The notes: a model not told the origin generated them from the sequence alone. 64,000 bases of DNA from Paenibacillus brasilensis (GCF_009363115.1 NZ_CP045298.1:4957501-5021500); one strand, 5' to 3'; positions 44,115-54,745 are shown, numbered from the stretch's first letter. A program made the numbers and translations.

Positions 44115-44175
44115 TATGGACTGTTCAAACCGTTTCTTTATGGGTGAATTGACCATTCCATTAATTGATATACTA
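44115..44175. promoter_or_regulatory. mocR upstream region, twin of the glyA promoter
   Basis: TATGGACTG (44115-44123) and CCATTAATTGATATACTA (44158-44175) repeat the glyA upstream order and spacing. The DNA beyond, away from mocR, has no intact gene, so a divergently transcribed partner has probably been lost. Confidence 0.5.
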
Positions 44176-44315
44176 CATGATGAAAGTTCCCTTTGCAATA
44201 ATCGGTTTAGTAAATTAAAGATAGTGGGCCGGGAATGATTGTTTATGGAAAAGGGGATAAACTTTGTGACACTGGACAATTTGTGTCGGGTGACAAGAGC
44301 ATTATCTCTTTAAGG

Positions 44316-44338
44316 GCCGCGTAATTGCGGCTTTTTTT
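44316..44338 (+). terminator. Small terminator
   Basis: GCCGC (44316-44320) with GCGGC (44327-44331), six-base loop, followed by seven T. Confidence 0.65.
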
Positions 44339-44343
44339 ATTAT

Positions 44344-44391
44344 ATGAGATCAAGTTCTTGTCAAAGCCAAATTACAAGAACTTGATCTCAT
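44344..44391. repeat. Perfect 18-bp inverted repeat
   Basis: ATGAGATCAAGTTCTTGT (44344-44361) recurs inverted at 44374-44391 with a 12-base spacer. It is longer and less GC-rich than the terminators here. The right arm continues into a frame (QELDLISDESIRVMGII) that may be a gene fragment. Confidence 0.7.
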
Positions 44392-45068
44392 TTCCGACGA
44401 ATCAATCCGGGTTATGGGAATCATTTCACGAGCGAGCAGTCACTATCACAGGAGCAATCCTTAAATCACAGGCTTGATCGTTCACGGCAGAAAGTGAACG
44501 ATCTATAATCTCAGGATCATCATCGGAAGTATTGAGAAGCGGATAGACGAATTGAAGATTTCATACATTTATACAATAAGAAACGTCTCTGTTGTCTTCC
44601 ATATCTTCAGTCTTTTTAACCGCTGGCACAGGGTTCCGCAGCTAAGTTACGTACGATATACACTTCGCCGCTTGATATACCTTGTACGGGCCGTTTGAAT
44701 AAAGCTATCATCTGTCTGTGCTGCAAGCTAAACAACCATGAAGTAAGAGTGATCCGAGTCTAGGCATGATAACATAGGATTCATGTTTATTGTCGTTCAA
44801 TTATTTATATTTGAGAGTTATCAACTCTTTGTTTGTGGAATTCATCATATTTTGTATAATAAGGTACCTTTGAGATTATAGGTGAAAAAACTATTGTTGA
44901 ACGAAAGGCATTTTCATCAAATGTAACGATTACAGAACTGAAACGCTAAAATATCATCTCGAAGAGAAAGCGGTAATAGGTAATACCAATCAGACCTCCA
45001 TTGTCGGGATTCTCCCAAAGGAGATAACAATTCCTCTATTTCCATAACCGTTTACTAGGAGTGAGAAA
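44392..45068. other. Gene-free stretch before the GH94 gene
   Basis: No intact gene. On the minus strand 44560-44730, QMIALFKRPVQGISSGEVY and VRNLAAEP faintly resemble the end of a nucleotide-sugar dehydratase/epimerase; not firm. The last 150 bases are probably the leader of the GH94 gene. Confidence 0.3.
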
Positions 45069-47388
45069 ATGAAAGTAGATAAAATTCATCATTTTTCTGA
45101 TAAAGGTAACTCTTGTATTATTAATACGCCACGGCCTCCGAGGCATTGGTACAATTATTTGTGGAGCGAGCAAGGATATTGCACACAAGTTTCCCAAATT
45201 GGGCATGGCCGAAGCTATTATATCAATTCAAAAGTAGACATGTGTATGATCAATAATCAGGATGCCAAATACCTGTACTTGCGCGATGATGACGCCAATG
45301 TGTACTGGAATATAGGGGAAGGCCCATTAAATGAAGAAGTCGAGGATTTCTCATGTGAGCACAATATTGGATATTCCATTCTCCAATCACAAAAGAACGG
45401 CGTCCATGCTTCCTGGAAGCTTTTGGTCCCGCATGAAGGCTATAACGAGGTATGGTAGTCAAGGTCAGGAATAATACGGATAAAGTTAAGAATATCAGCG
45501 TATTTTCTACCGTGAGCTTTGAGCTTGAAGGCTTTAATTACCCGCGGTATTACGAAATGTACAGGAGCTGTGAAACCTTCTTTGATGAGAGGCTGAACGG
45601 TATTTACTGCCAGTCCAAACATCCCTTCGCGCCCCATAACAGATACAACAGTTATATCGCCTGCTCGGAAACCGTCCACGCCTTTGATGGCAATCTGGGA
45701 GAGTTTTTGGGAGATCTGGGGTCATATACTAGGTTGGAGCCATGCCAGCACCGTTGTTCCAGCGGCCGGACGTTGTAGTGAAGGGGAAAGATTGTACGAA
45801 TTCTTTAACTACGCTTGTTAACCTCGGTGGGGTCTTGCAGAACAAGCTGGTACTGGCAGCTGGTGAAGAGAAGGAGCTGTATTATGTGCTGGGGGTCAGT
45901 GAATCGTTGGAAGAAGCGGTTCAAACGATGGAGCAATACAGCAACAGGGACCGTATCGAACAAGCATTACTGGAAACAAAGGAGTACCAGAAGTGCAAAT
46001 ACGCTGGCCTCCATATTGTTACGCCTCATGAGAAGCTGAACGTGCTTATGAACGAATGGGTGAAAAAACAGATTGACTTCTGCATTGTTGGCAAGAAGGG
46101 GGTTCGGGACAATCTCCAGATTGCAGTAGCTCTTCTAAATTACAGGCAGGATAGGGCAAAAGAGGAAATCATTGAATGCTTACGGCATCAGTTTAAGGCA
46201 GGACATGCTGTGCTGACTTGGTATCCATATGATGCTATCCGTTATTCGGACCAGCCGTTCTGGATTATCTGGGCGGTGTGTGAGTTGATTAAAGAAACCG
46301 GGGATTATTCTCTTCTGGATATGGAGATCGAATATCAGGATGAAGGCTCGGCAACGATGCTGGAGCATGTAAAGGCTGCAGTCAACCGGTTGATTGAAGA
46401 CAAAGGGAAGCATGGCCTGGTGCGGATTTTCTTCGCGGATTGGAACGATGCCTTGAATATTACAACGGACCCGGATGCGGAATCTGTCATGCTATCCCAG
46501 CAGTTCTGTTATGCACTGAAAGAGTTGTCAGCGTTGATCCGGCGATTGGTCGACACAGGTTATGCTGGGTACTTGGATGAACAGTACCATATCCTCCGCA
46601 ATGCGATTAACGAAATGGCTTGGGACGGAAGCTGGTATATGCGCGCTCTTAGCAAAGAAGAGAATATCGGCTCCAAAGACAGCAAGGGGAGCAAAATCTA
46701 TATTAACGCACAATCGTGGGCCGTACTAGCTGATATTCCGGATGAAGAGAAGCTGCCCAAGGTGCTGGATTCCATGGTCAGCATGGAGCATGATTTTGGT
46801 TTCCCGATCAATATGCCTCCCTATACGGAATATTCTCCCCATGTAGGCAGAATGGCCGGCATGCTTCCCGGGCTATTCGAGAACGGCGGAGTTTACTGCC
46901 ACGCAACCGGTTTCAAATTTATGGCGGATTGCAAGGCAGGCAGGGGAGTAGAAGCCCTACGCACTTTGCTGAAGATCATTCCAGACAGTGAAGCAAATCC
47001 ATCCACACAATCTGGAGCGGAGCCGTATGTCTTCACTAATTGTTATTCAGTTCACCCCAAATATTATGGGAAGTCCTACCAATCATGGACAACCGGAACC
47101 TCGGCATGGGGACTCATGTCCCTCTTGGACGGAATTATGGGGATAAAGCGGGACTATGATGGCCTCCGGATTGACCCGTGCTTCCCGGCAGATTGGGAAG
47201 AAGCCCAGGTGTTTAGGGAATTCCGTGGCACGCGTTATGAAATCACCATCCGGAACCCATCACGGTTGTCCATAGGACAACCGGAGATACAGGTGGACGG
47301 AAGCCACATCAGTGGAAATCTGTTGCCTCTCTTTCCAGATGACCGGATCCATCGTGTGGAAGTTGTTCTTAAGCCTATCAGCCAGTAG
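45069..47388 (+). pseudogene. GH94 family sugar phosphorylase, two frameshifts
   Basis: Behind AGGAGTGAG. Three overlapping frames (45069-45458, 45452-45778, 45742-47388) together give a ~770-residue cellobiose/chitobiose-phosphorylase-like protein: GNSCIINTPRPPRHWYNYLW, PRYYEMYRSCETFFDERL, CTNSLTTLVNLGG, YRQDRAKEEIIECLRHQF, the catalytic acid in FADWNDALN, then INAQSWAVLADIPDEEKL, FPINMPPYTEYSPHVGRMAG and SWTTGTSAWGLMSLLDGIMG. The enzyme would split a beta-linked disaccharide with phosphate in the cytosol. Breaks near 45455 and 45750 stop it unless they are sequence errors. Confidence 0.85.
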
Positions 47389-47411
47389 TTCGCAACTAGA
47401 AGAGGATTGAA

Positions 47412-47458
47412 AAACGATTGGACATGTGGTGCATCCCCCTACGTCCAATCGTTTTTCT
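47412..47458 (+). terminator. Terminator after GH94
   Basis: Stem AAACGATTGGAC (47412-47423) with GTCCAATCGTTT (47443-47454), then TTCTT. Confidence 0.85.
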
Positions 47459-47652
47459 TAGCCATTAATAAGATATTCGGGAGGTGTGACTCCCGTATAC
47501 CTTTGAACACGAAAGTCGTCATATGAATAACGGGAAGTCGTTATGGGAGCAGTGCCGAGGTTTCGGCTAAAGTAAACTGTAGTTACCCGCTAATTGTTAG
47601 CTTTTGATAACGGTTTCGCAAGTGGGAAGTCTAATGTAAATGTGGGATAACC

Positions 47653-47793
47653 ATGAAGAAAAGGCTGAAGTTGTTTAGTGCATTGCTCATCATCTTCATG
47701 TTACTATTGTCGGCTTGTAGTAATAATAAAGAAGAGACGATGGTAAATTCATCCGAAAAACCTGCAAAAAATATGACTGCCTCAATGGCTTGA
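47653..47793 (+). pseudogene. Sugar-binding lipoprotein, signal-peptide stub
   Basis: ATG 47653 opens 46 codons with a classical lipoprotein signal: KKRLKLF, a hydrophobic core (SALLIIFMLLL) and lipobox LSAC, then SNNKEET. It stops after TASMA, where the next sequence is a permease C-terminus. This is the start of an extracellular solute-binding protein whose body is deleted. Confidence 0.75.
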
Positions 47794-48038
47794 TTTACAT
47801 CACGAATCCTAAACTACTCAGCTTGCAAAACGTGATGAATCAACTGATGAGCAACATTCAATTTTTGGCCAACAATAGTTCTGTAAGTTCACTGGCCTCC
47901 GAGTCAATGAAGCAGATTCCCAGCGAAGCCTTCCGTATGGCGATTGCTGTGATCAGCATCGCTCCGATCATGATGGCTTACCCTTTCTTCCAAAAGTATT
48001 TCGTGAAAGGTTTGGCTATCGGCGCGGTGAAAGGTTGA
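47790..48038 (+). pseudogene. LplC-type ABC sugar permease, C-terminal stub
   Basis: YITNPKLLSLQNVMNQLMSN, IPSEAFRMAIAVISIAPIMM and AYPFFQKYFVKGLAIGAVKG are the last ~80 residues of an LplC/YtcP-type permease, partner of LplB. The N-terminal part, with the EAA loop, is missing. It is fused to the lipoprotein stub by deletion and lies 29 bp upstream of the GH3 gene. Confidence 0.85.
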
Positions 48039-48067
48039 TTTTAAAAAATGAGAGAGAGTTGAATTGT

Positions 48068-50588
48068 ATGATTGGTACTTGGAGTTTTCTGCATCAAACG
48101 CCACAATCCACTATTAAAATGCAGTTTGTCATAGAAAAGAAAGAAACTTATGTCTTATCGGTCGTCCTGGAACCGTTTCCGTTCCCCATCGATATCACTG
48201 AGTTGACTGTAGAAGGCAACACGCTGCAGGCTAAGGGGACATCATCATTTGTGCCAAATGAAACGCTTGAATTTGAACTGACTTTTAAAGATGAAGAGTT
48301 CCAGGGTAGGATCAAGCTTCCCTTCCAGGAAGCATTCTTCGTAAAAGGTGCGAAAGGGCCTGGTCCATCGCTCGCGGATACGCTCATTTCCGAAATAGCT
48401 CCTTATCGGAAGCATGATGTAAAGCAACGCGACGATAAAGAGATTTATCTAGCCGTTGAAGCTCTTCTCAGCAAGATGTCCATTACTGATAAGATTGGTC
48501 AATTGAGTCAGTGTATGTCTACAAACCTCTCGCTTGGATCAGAGCTTGCGTCTGACTCACCGGAGAAACTGGTTGCGGAAGGCCGGGCTGGTTCGGTTCT
48601 GTCGGCCGTAACCGGTCGCCGCGTGTACGAACTCCAAAAAATAGCGGTAGAGCAATCCCCGCATGGTATTCCGTTGCTGTTTAATTTTGACGTTATACAT
48701 GGGTTTCAGACAGTATTTCCCGTGCCGCTTGCTTGGTCCTGCAGTTGGGACTTGGAATCTATCAAGGAAGCTTGTGCGATTGCCGCCAAAGAGGCTACTG
48801 CCAGCGGTATCACGTATAACCACGGCCCGATGGTCGATGTTACGAGGGATCCTAGATGGGGCCGCGTTGTAGAAGGGGCAGGCGAAGATCCTTACCTGGG
48901 AAGTCTAATCGCCAAAGCTCAAGTAGAAGGCTACCAAGGTAACAGCTTACACGACCCTGAGACACTTATTGCTTATTTAAAGCATTCCATCGCATACGGA
49001 GTTGCCGAAGCTGGAAGGGATTACAATACGGTAAATATTTCGGAAGGCACCCTGCGGAATGTCTACTTACCGCCCTTCAAAGCGGGGATTGAATCGGGCG
49101 CCGGGTCGGTGATGAATGCCTTTAATACTTACCAGGGTGTTCCAGTGGCCGGAAACCGCTACCTCCTTAACGATTTGCTGAGAGGAGAACTAGGCTTTGA
49201 CGGTATACTGATTTCCGACTACGGCTCCATTGACGAAATCGTCGCTCACGGGAACGCAAGGGACAGTAAAGAAGCAGCAAAAAAGGCTCTTGATGCAACG
49301 TTGGATATTGAAATGGTGACTCGTTCTTATGATCATTTGCATGAATTGATCGAACAGGGACTCGTTACGGAAGAGCAATTGGACCAAGCGGTACGTCGGA
49401 TTTTGACCTTTAAGTATAAGATCGGCATTATAGACGACCCGTTCCGTTATGTACGCCCGGAAATGGAAGAGGAATATCACTTCCATCCAAGTCATTTAGC
49501 AGCGAGTCGTAGTCTGGCGCAGAAATCCATCGTTATGTTGAAAAATAACGGTTTGCTCCCGATTACAAGCAAGGAACGGAAAATAGCCTGTGATTGGTCC
49601 ATTCGGTGACAGCAAGGATCTGCTGGGACCGTGGCAGTGGTCCCGATATGCGAATGAAACCGTTACGTTCCGGCAAGGGATTGAAGAACAGGGAGTACCG
49701 GCGGCAAATCTTTTGCTCGAAGAAGGATGCAAGGTTGAAGAGCCGATTGTAGGAGGACTGGAGCGGGCAGTTTCTGCGGCGGAACAAGCCGACATCGTTA
49801 TTCTTGCCCTTGGTGAGAACAGTGAAATGTCTGGCGAGGCTGCATCCCGTATGGATATTACATTACCGAAGGTTCAACAGAAACTGGCGGAAGCAGTTGT
49901 TAAGGCAGGCAAACCGACCGTATTGGTTCTAACAAATGGACGTCCTCTTGTGCTGGATTGGTTTGAGCATCATATGGACGCCATCGTGGAGACATGGTTC
50001 CTGAGATCTCAAGCCGGGTATGCCATAGCAGATGTGCTCTTTGGCAATTATAATCCGTCCGGCAAACTGACGATGAGTTTCCCCGCTCATATCGGACAAG
50101 TACCGGTATACTACAATTACTTTAGCACCGGAAGACCTGTAACGGAAAGTAATAAGCATTTAAAGTTCTTTTCCAAGTATATCGATGGTTCCAATGACCC
50201 GTTGTATCCTTTCGGTTACGGGCTAAGCTATACTACGTTCGAGTATTCGGAAATTCGGTTATCTCAATTGCAGATGAATGTTTCAGAGATAAATACTGCC
50301 AACGTGACGGTTACCAATACAGGTTCGGTACAGGGAGAGGAAATCGTCCAGTTGTACATTCAGGACCTTTATGGCAGTGTAGTTCGTCCGGTGAAAGAGC
50401 TTAAGGGGTTCAAAAAGGTGACATTAGCCGCAGGCGAAGCACAAGAAATCAGCTTCACCATTACCGAGTCCGATTTGGCTTTTTGGAATTTGGATCGAAA
50501 ATATGAGGCCGAACCGGGGAAGTTCAAGGTTTATATCGGATCGAGTTCCCGCGATGTGAAAGAAGCGTCGTTCGAACATCTGCCTTAA
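48068..50588 (+). pseudogene. GH3 beta-glycosidase, one frameshift
   Basis: ATG 48068 (MIGTWSFLHQTPQSTIKMQF) behind GAGAGAG. An unusual ~110-residue beta-rich N-terminal domain precedes the GH3 barrel: MSITDKIGQLSQ, GIPLLFNFDVIHGFQTVFPV, DVTRDPRWGRVVEGAGEDPY, YLKHSIAYGVAEAGRDYN and the nucleophile in GFDGILISDYGS. A one-base shift near 49590-49605 (PITSKERKIA) leads to the second domain (IGPFGDSKDLLGPW, ILALGENSEMSGEAASRMDI) and a fibronectin-like end (YPFGYGLSYTTFEYS). ~840 residues if repaired. It would cleave glucosides or xylosides in the cytosol. Confidence 0.88.
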
Positions 50589-50734
50589 ACGACTTGCTGG
50601 TGCCGGAATGTTACTTTTCTTTGCTACTGGGTTCGATCCTGCTGCAGAAGGACCGGCGAAGAATGGCATTTTCTGAAAACTCAACATAGGCGAACTACTT
50701 TCCAACAAAATAGCAGCTGAAGTTTTGGAGAAGC

Positions 50735-52010
50735 AATAGAGGGGGACTTTTTCATTCTGGGATCCACATCTGTTCGAAGATGAGGATGGTAAAATTTATT
50801 TCTATTGGGGATGTTCCAACCAAACCCCCATCTTTGGAGTCGAACTTCATCCGGAGGATATGAAACCTAAAGGGGAGCCGGTCGCTCTCATTTATGGAAA
50901 TATTAAAGAACATGGCTTTGAAAGAAACTTTGAAAATCATATCGCCAAATCGCCGGAACAGCTTGAAGAAATCGTTCAGGTCCGTTACCCCGGTATTCCG
51001 GAAGATATCTTCAAATATTGAGAAAGCGCTATCAGCAACAATCCCTTTACAGAGGGAGCATGGATGAATAAGCACAATGGTAAATACTATCTTCAGTACG
51101 CCAGTCCTGGAACGGAATACAACGTTTACTCGGATGGGGTTTACGTATCGGACAAACCACTCGGACCGTATACCCTGGCCCTAAATAATCCTTATTCTTA
51201 TAAACCAAGGGGCTTTATTTCAGGTGCCGGTCATGGGTCTACCGTGGAAGATTGTCACGGTAACCTTTGGCATGCAGCGACCATGAGAATTAGTGTTAAC
51301 CACGCATTCGAAAGACGGTTGGGGCTATGGCCGGCGGGTTTCGATCAAGATGGGGAATTATTTTGCAATCAGCGATATGGAGACTGGCCCTTCAATATCG
51401 AACAGGCAAACATAAATCCATGGAAGAATCCCGAATGGATGCTGCTTTTTTATGGGAAGCCGGCTAAGGCATCTTCCTATGAAGAGGGAGGAGATGCAAC
51501 GAGGGCCACGGATGAGAATGTTCAAACATGGTGGAGAGCAGCTTCTAATTTTATCGACTTCCAATTTGTCACATGATCTTATCGTAAAAGAGGATGGAAT
51601 TAAGGCAAGGTATATCAGGTGCCCAGTTAAAGAACTCCCTTATAGCCAAAACGCATGTATTTCCGGGCTAAGAGTGTTTGGGGGGCGGAACAGGTTCACT
51701 GCCTAAACAAACTAGCGGAATCCAAACTACTCTAATAAGCGAGCTTGATCTTCCGGTTACATGGGAAGAGGATGATGCTATTGTTCATAACGTAATTTGG
51801 GGTTTTGCACCGGATAAACTGTATCACAGTTATCTGATTTCCGGCTGTAATCGGGTTACATTAAGTTCTTTAATCAAAGGTCAGCCGATTTATGTTAGAG
51901 TAGATGCTTTTAATGAAACAGGGATCACCGAAGGCGAAGTGCTTAAAGTGAACGAAGGTGATGAAATCCTTGGACAAGATAAAGGACATCGTATCCCAAA
52001 TGACGCTTGA
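50735..52010 (+). pseudogene. GH43-like glycosidase with discoidin-type domain, broken
   Basis: Homology starts at FSFWDPHLFEDEDGKIYFYW and GCSNQTPIFGVELHPEDM, meets a TGA at 51019-51021, then NNPFTEGAWMNKHNGKYYLQ, YASPGTEYNVYSDGVYVSD and SGAGHGSTVEDCHGNLWHAA. A discoidin-like part follows (KASSYEEGGDATRATDENVQ), with frame changes near 51560 and 51680 and a fibronectin-like end (IVHNVIWGFAPDKLYHSYLI). The N-terminal blade with the first catalytic Asp is missing. It probably once acted with GH3 and GH94 on a plant or fungal oligosaccharide. Confidence 0.75.
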
Positions 52011-52245
52011 GAAAAAAGAGACACTTACCATCCGGTTTTGATTGAAGTTGATATGATAAAGCCGTTTTGTCTAAAGCACATATTCCGACACTTTTAATAA
52101 GAATCGTACGATAAAACTCGCGATATAAGGATTAAAATGGTTTATCATCTCCTGATGTTCGGCGAAAATAAAGTATTAGACGCCCATGCCGCTAACGCAG
52201 CACCATCAGATGATGAAAATGGTAGGCATGCGATATAATTTACTT

Positions 52246-52398
52246 ACGGCTGGCGAAGGCAGGTCGGCAGTCAATGGTGCTTCGAGCCCGAGTATTAGAC
52301 TGACCCTAACGACCAGGTGCACCACAGATTGTTGCTCCGAATTTGGAAGCACGCAGGATAGAATAACCATATGTGGTTGTTGCACCAGCCCCTTCAAT
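52246..52398 (+). ncRNA. Predicted IS110 bridge RNA, copy 2
   Basis: Same sequence as 6318-6470, including TATAAT at 52234-52239, the target-loop guides and the donor guide CAGGATAGA. The LTG-type strand CGGCAGTC pairs perfectly with this copy's own right flank. Confidence 0.7.
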
Positions 52399-52425
52399 CT
52401 TGCTGCCGTAAGGAGAAGGCTACGA

Positions 52426-53646
52426 ATGGACGTTGTTTACAGTCATGTGTGCGGACTTGACGTTCATAAAAAGAACATCGTTGCCTGCGCCATCACGCCT
52501 GAAGGTAAAGAAATCCGTACGTTTGGCACGATGACCGACGATTTAATTTTGCTTGTAGATTGGCTCAAAGTCAAGGAATGCACTCATGTAGCGATGGAAA
52601 GCACTGGAGCATATTGGAAACCAATCTACAACCTGTTGGAGCTTGAGGAGATTGAGACTCTTGTTGTGAATGCCCAGCACATCAAGAATGTTCCGGGACG
52701 CAAGACTGACGTCAAAGACACGGAATGGATTGCTGGATTGCTCCGGCATGGTCTATTGAAGGGTAGCTTTATCCCAAATCGCGAGCAAAGAGAGCTGAGG
52801 GAATTGATTCGCTACCGCCGTAGTCTCATCGAAGAGCGAGCTCGGGAAGTCAGCCGCATTCAAAAGGTGCTGGAAGGAGCAAACATCAAGCTTTCCTCGG
52901 TTGCCAGCAATGTGCTTGGGAAATCAGGACGTGCAATGATTGAGGCGATGATTGCTGGCGAAACCGATCCTGAAGCTTTATCTGATCTGGCAAAACGAAA
53001 GTTGAAAAGCAAAAAAGCGGATTTGAAGCGAGCATTGAACGGCTTAATGGGCCCTCATCAGAAACTGATGCTGGGAGCTCAGCTCCGTCACGTCGATTAT
53101 TTGGACGAAGAGATTGGCAGGTTGGATGAGGAAATTAAAAAGCGCATGCTCCCTTTTGATGAAGACTTGGAACTGCTTGACACCATCCCAGGTGTGGCAC
53201 GAAGAACAGCAGAGACTATTCTAGCCGAAATTGGCTCTAATATGAATCAGTATCCTTCCGCCGCCCATTTATGTTCTTGGGCAGGGCTGTGTCCGGGTCA
53301 GAATGAAAGCGCCGGAAAACGATTGTCCGGCAAGACGCGAAAAGGAAATAAGAAACTCCGAAGTACGCTTGTAGAAGCTGCGAAGGCTGCGGCTAGAACA
53401 AAAGAAACGTATTTATCCAGCCAGTATCACCGGATTTCCGCGCGTCGGGGAGCTAACCGAGCGACCGTTGCAGTAGCACACAGTATATTATCTATGGTTT
53501 ACTATATTCTTAAGCGGAAACAACCCTACATCGAGCTAGGTCCAACCTACTACGAGAAACGAAAACGGGATGTGATCATCAAGCATTCCATTAAGAAACT
53601 GGAGTCATTAGGTGTATCAATTACTGTGAATACGGCAGCTTCCTGA
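52426..53646 (+). CDS. IS110-family transposase, copy 2
   Basis: 406 residues from ATG 52426, with the same ribosome site and motifs as copy 1 (GLDVHKKNIVACA, KTDVKDTEWIAGLL, AGLCPGQNESAGKRLSGKTR). Differences from copy 1 are a handful of conservative changes, none in catalytic residues. It shares EKR near the C-terminus with the 56.5-kb fragment, so that fragment is closer to this copy. Intact. Confidence 0.95.
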   Translation: MDVVYSHVCGLDVHKKNIVACAITPEGKEIRTFGTMTDDLILLVDWLKVKECTHVAMESTGAYWKPIYNLLELEEIETLVVNAQHIKNVPGRKTDVKDTEWIAGLLRHGLLKGSFIPNREQRELRELIRYRRSLIEERAREVSRIQKVLEGANIKLSSVASNVLGKSGRAMIEAMIAGETDPEALSDLAKRKLKSKKADLKRALNGLMGPHQKLMLGAQLRHVDYLDEEIGRLDEEIKKRMLPFDEDLELLDTIPGVARRTAETILAEIGSNMNQYPSAAHLCSWAGLCPGQNESAGKRLSGKTRKGNKKLRSTLVEAAKAAARTKETYLSSQYHRISARRGANRATVAVAHSILSMVYYILKRKQPYIELGPTYYEKRKRDVIIKHSIKKLESLGVSITVNTAAS

Positions 53647-53775
53647 TCGTTATGCAAACCATACATTACTAATGCCCCTGGCTATTTTTTTGTTTGCCGG
53701 AGGGTCGCTTTCTTGTTGCCTTTTTTAGGTGTTCTACGGAGCGATATTTTCAGGATAGACTGCCGCAGTTGTCGT

Positions 53776-53802
53776 TCAACTAACGTTCCTCGTTAGTTGA
53801 AA
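53776..53802. repeat. Palindromic repeat arm at IS110 copy 2
   Basis: TTCAACTAACG and CGTTAGTTGAA are perfect 11-bp arms around TTCCT (53776-53802). The arm lies 27 nt from the IS110 crossover core, as in the other sites. Confidence 0.8.
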
Positions 53803-53985
53803 GCTGTAGCTCTTTTATAATACCTTTCCACTCGACAGTAACATTGATTATTTCGTCGCTCCACTCTCAAGTGCTGGAATAAGCTTTTCAAGTACGCGTA
53901 GTCTGGCCGCTCGCTGAGCAAATACTTTGCCAGTTCCGCCTTCAACAACGCGGTTCCTCTTAGGCCATATCTTTTGCATTTATTC
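53798..53985 (-). pseudogene. Unidentified reading-frame fragment
   Basis: A minus-strand frame reads LRGTALLKAELAKYLLSERP, DYAYLKSLFQHLRVERRNNQ and CYCRVERYYKRATAF to a TAA. It has amphipathic helices and protein-like codons but no start with a ribosome site and no recognised family. Probably the 3' end of a gene cut by the upstream rearrangement. Confidence 0.25.
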
Positions 53986-54012
53986 CCTACATTACGAACG
54001 GGAAAGCATATT

Positions 54013-54055
54013 TTACCCGGGTAATATTGATTTTTTATTTTTACCCGGGTATAAT
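54013..54055 (+). promoter_or_regulatory. Promoter with two TTACCCGGGTAA operators
   Basis: A perfect 12-bp palindrome TTACCCGGGTAA is at 54013-54024 and an 11/12 copy at 54041-54052. TTGATT (54027-54032), a 17-bp spacer and TATAAT (54050-54055) form a strong promoter; the second operator covers the end of the spacer and the start of the -10 box. The symmetric form suits a TetR-type repressor, not encoded next to it. Confidence 0.8.
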
Positions 54056-54080
54056 TGAGACGAGCAGAAAGGAGGTCTAC

Positions 54081-54692
54081 ATGAGTAATGCCCTAACACG
54101 CTTTTACTGCACGGCATTTTTGGGTGTAGGAGTCGTCGCCAGTGGTTCCTTACAGCACGTTGTTACTACAGTGAAGGATGCTCTGAGTGACAGAGAACTC
54201 ACACAGCTGCTTATATTTGACGATTCCACGGGGAAGCCAATAGATGTTGATTTTCGTGGGAAGACAGATGAGGTGCTTAAACGATTAGGAGAACAGTTTG
54301 GTGACTCATCCGGTACAGAAGTGAATCACCAGACTACACGCCGGGTCGGTCGACCCAAGCTGGGTGTTGTATCCGGTGAGGTTACGTTATTGCCTCGGCA
54401 TTGGGAATGGCTCAAGAGTCAACCTGGAGGGGCGTCGGTAACATTACGAAAACTCATTGATGAAGCTCGTCGTGCTGGAGATCAACAGAGCACAATACGA
54501 GAGTCACAAGAAGCAACATATAACTTTATGACAGCTATGGCCGGGGACTTCAATCAATACGAAGAAGCTCTGCGGGCACTGTATGCCGGTGATTTGGATC
54601 GTTTTTACCACTTCATCGATGACTGGGTACCTGATATCAGAAACCATGTCAAGAGATTAGCCGCCAATGCATTCCCTGAAGAGAACTTATGA
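54081..54692 (+). CDS. DUF2239-family protein
   Basis: 203 residues. ATG 54081 behind AAAGGAGGTCTAC. First gene of the operon. Features: TRFYCTAFLGVGVVASGSLQ, LLIFDDSTGKPIDVDFRGK, a proline/arginine patch RRVGRPKLGVVSGEVTLLPR, HWEWLKSQPGGASVTLRKLI, and a helical C-terminus ending NHVKRLAANAFPEENL. The family (PF09998) is of unknown function, found in many soil bacteria and frequently preceded by small-ligand repressors. Intact. Confidence 0.85.
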   Translation: MSNALTRFYCTAFLGVGVVASGSLQHVVTTVKDALSDRELTQLLIFDDSTGKPIDVDFRGKTDEVLKRLGEQFGDSSGTEVNHQTTRRVGRPKLGVVSGEVTLLPRHWEWLKSQPGGASVTLRKLIDEARRAGDQQSTIRESQEATYNFMTAMAGDFNQYEEALRALYAGDLDRFYHFIDDWVPDIRNHVKRLAANAFPEENL

Positions 54693-54745
54693 ATGAAACA
54701 TATGGGGGCTTAAAGAATTAAAAAGGAATTGCGAAAGGAGTCACT

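Larger units (their letters stand above)
52180..53758 (+). mobile_element. IS110-family element, copy 2 (complete)
   Basis: Matches copy 1 base for base apart from scattered changes and one extra T in the right end (53687 region). The minus-strand CT cores are at 52178-52179 and 53757-53758. The reconstructed target, AGTATT joined to AGACTGCCGCAG, matches both guide strands: AGTATTAGACTG and the complement of CGGCAGTC exactly. A perfect palindromic rep arm, TTCAACTAACG/CGTTAGTTGAA, follows at 53776. Confidence 0.9.
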
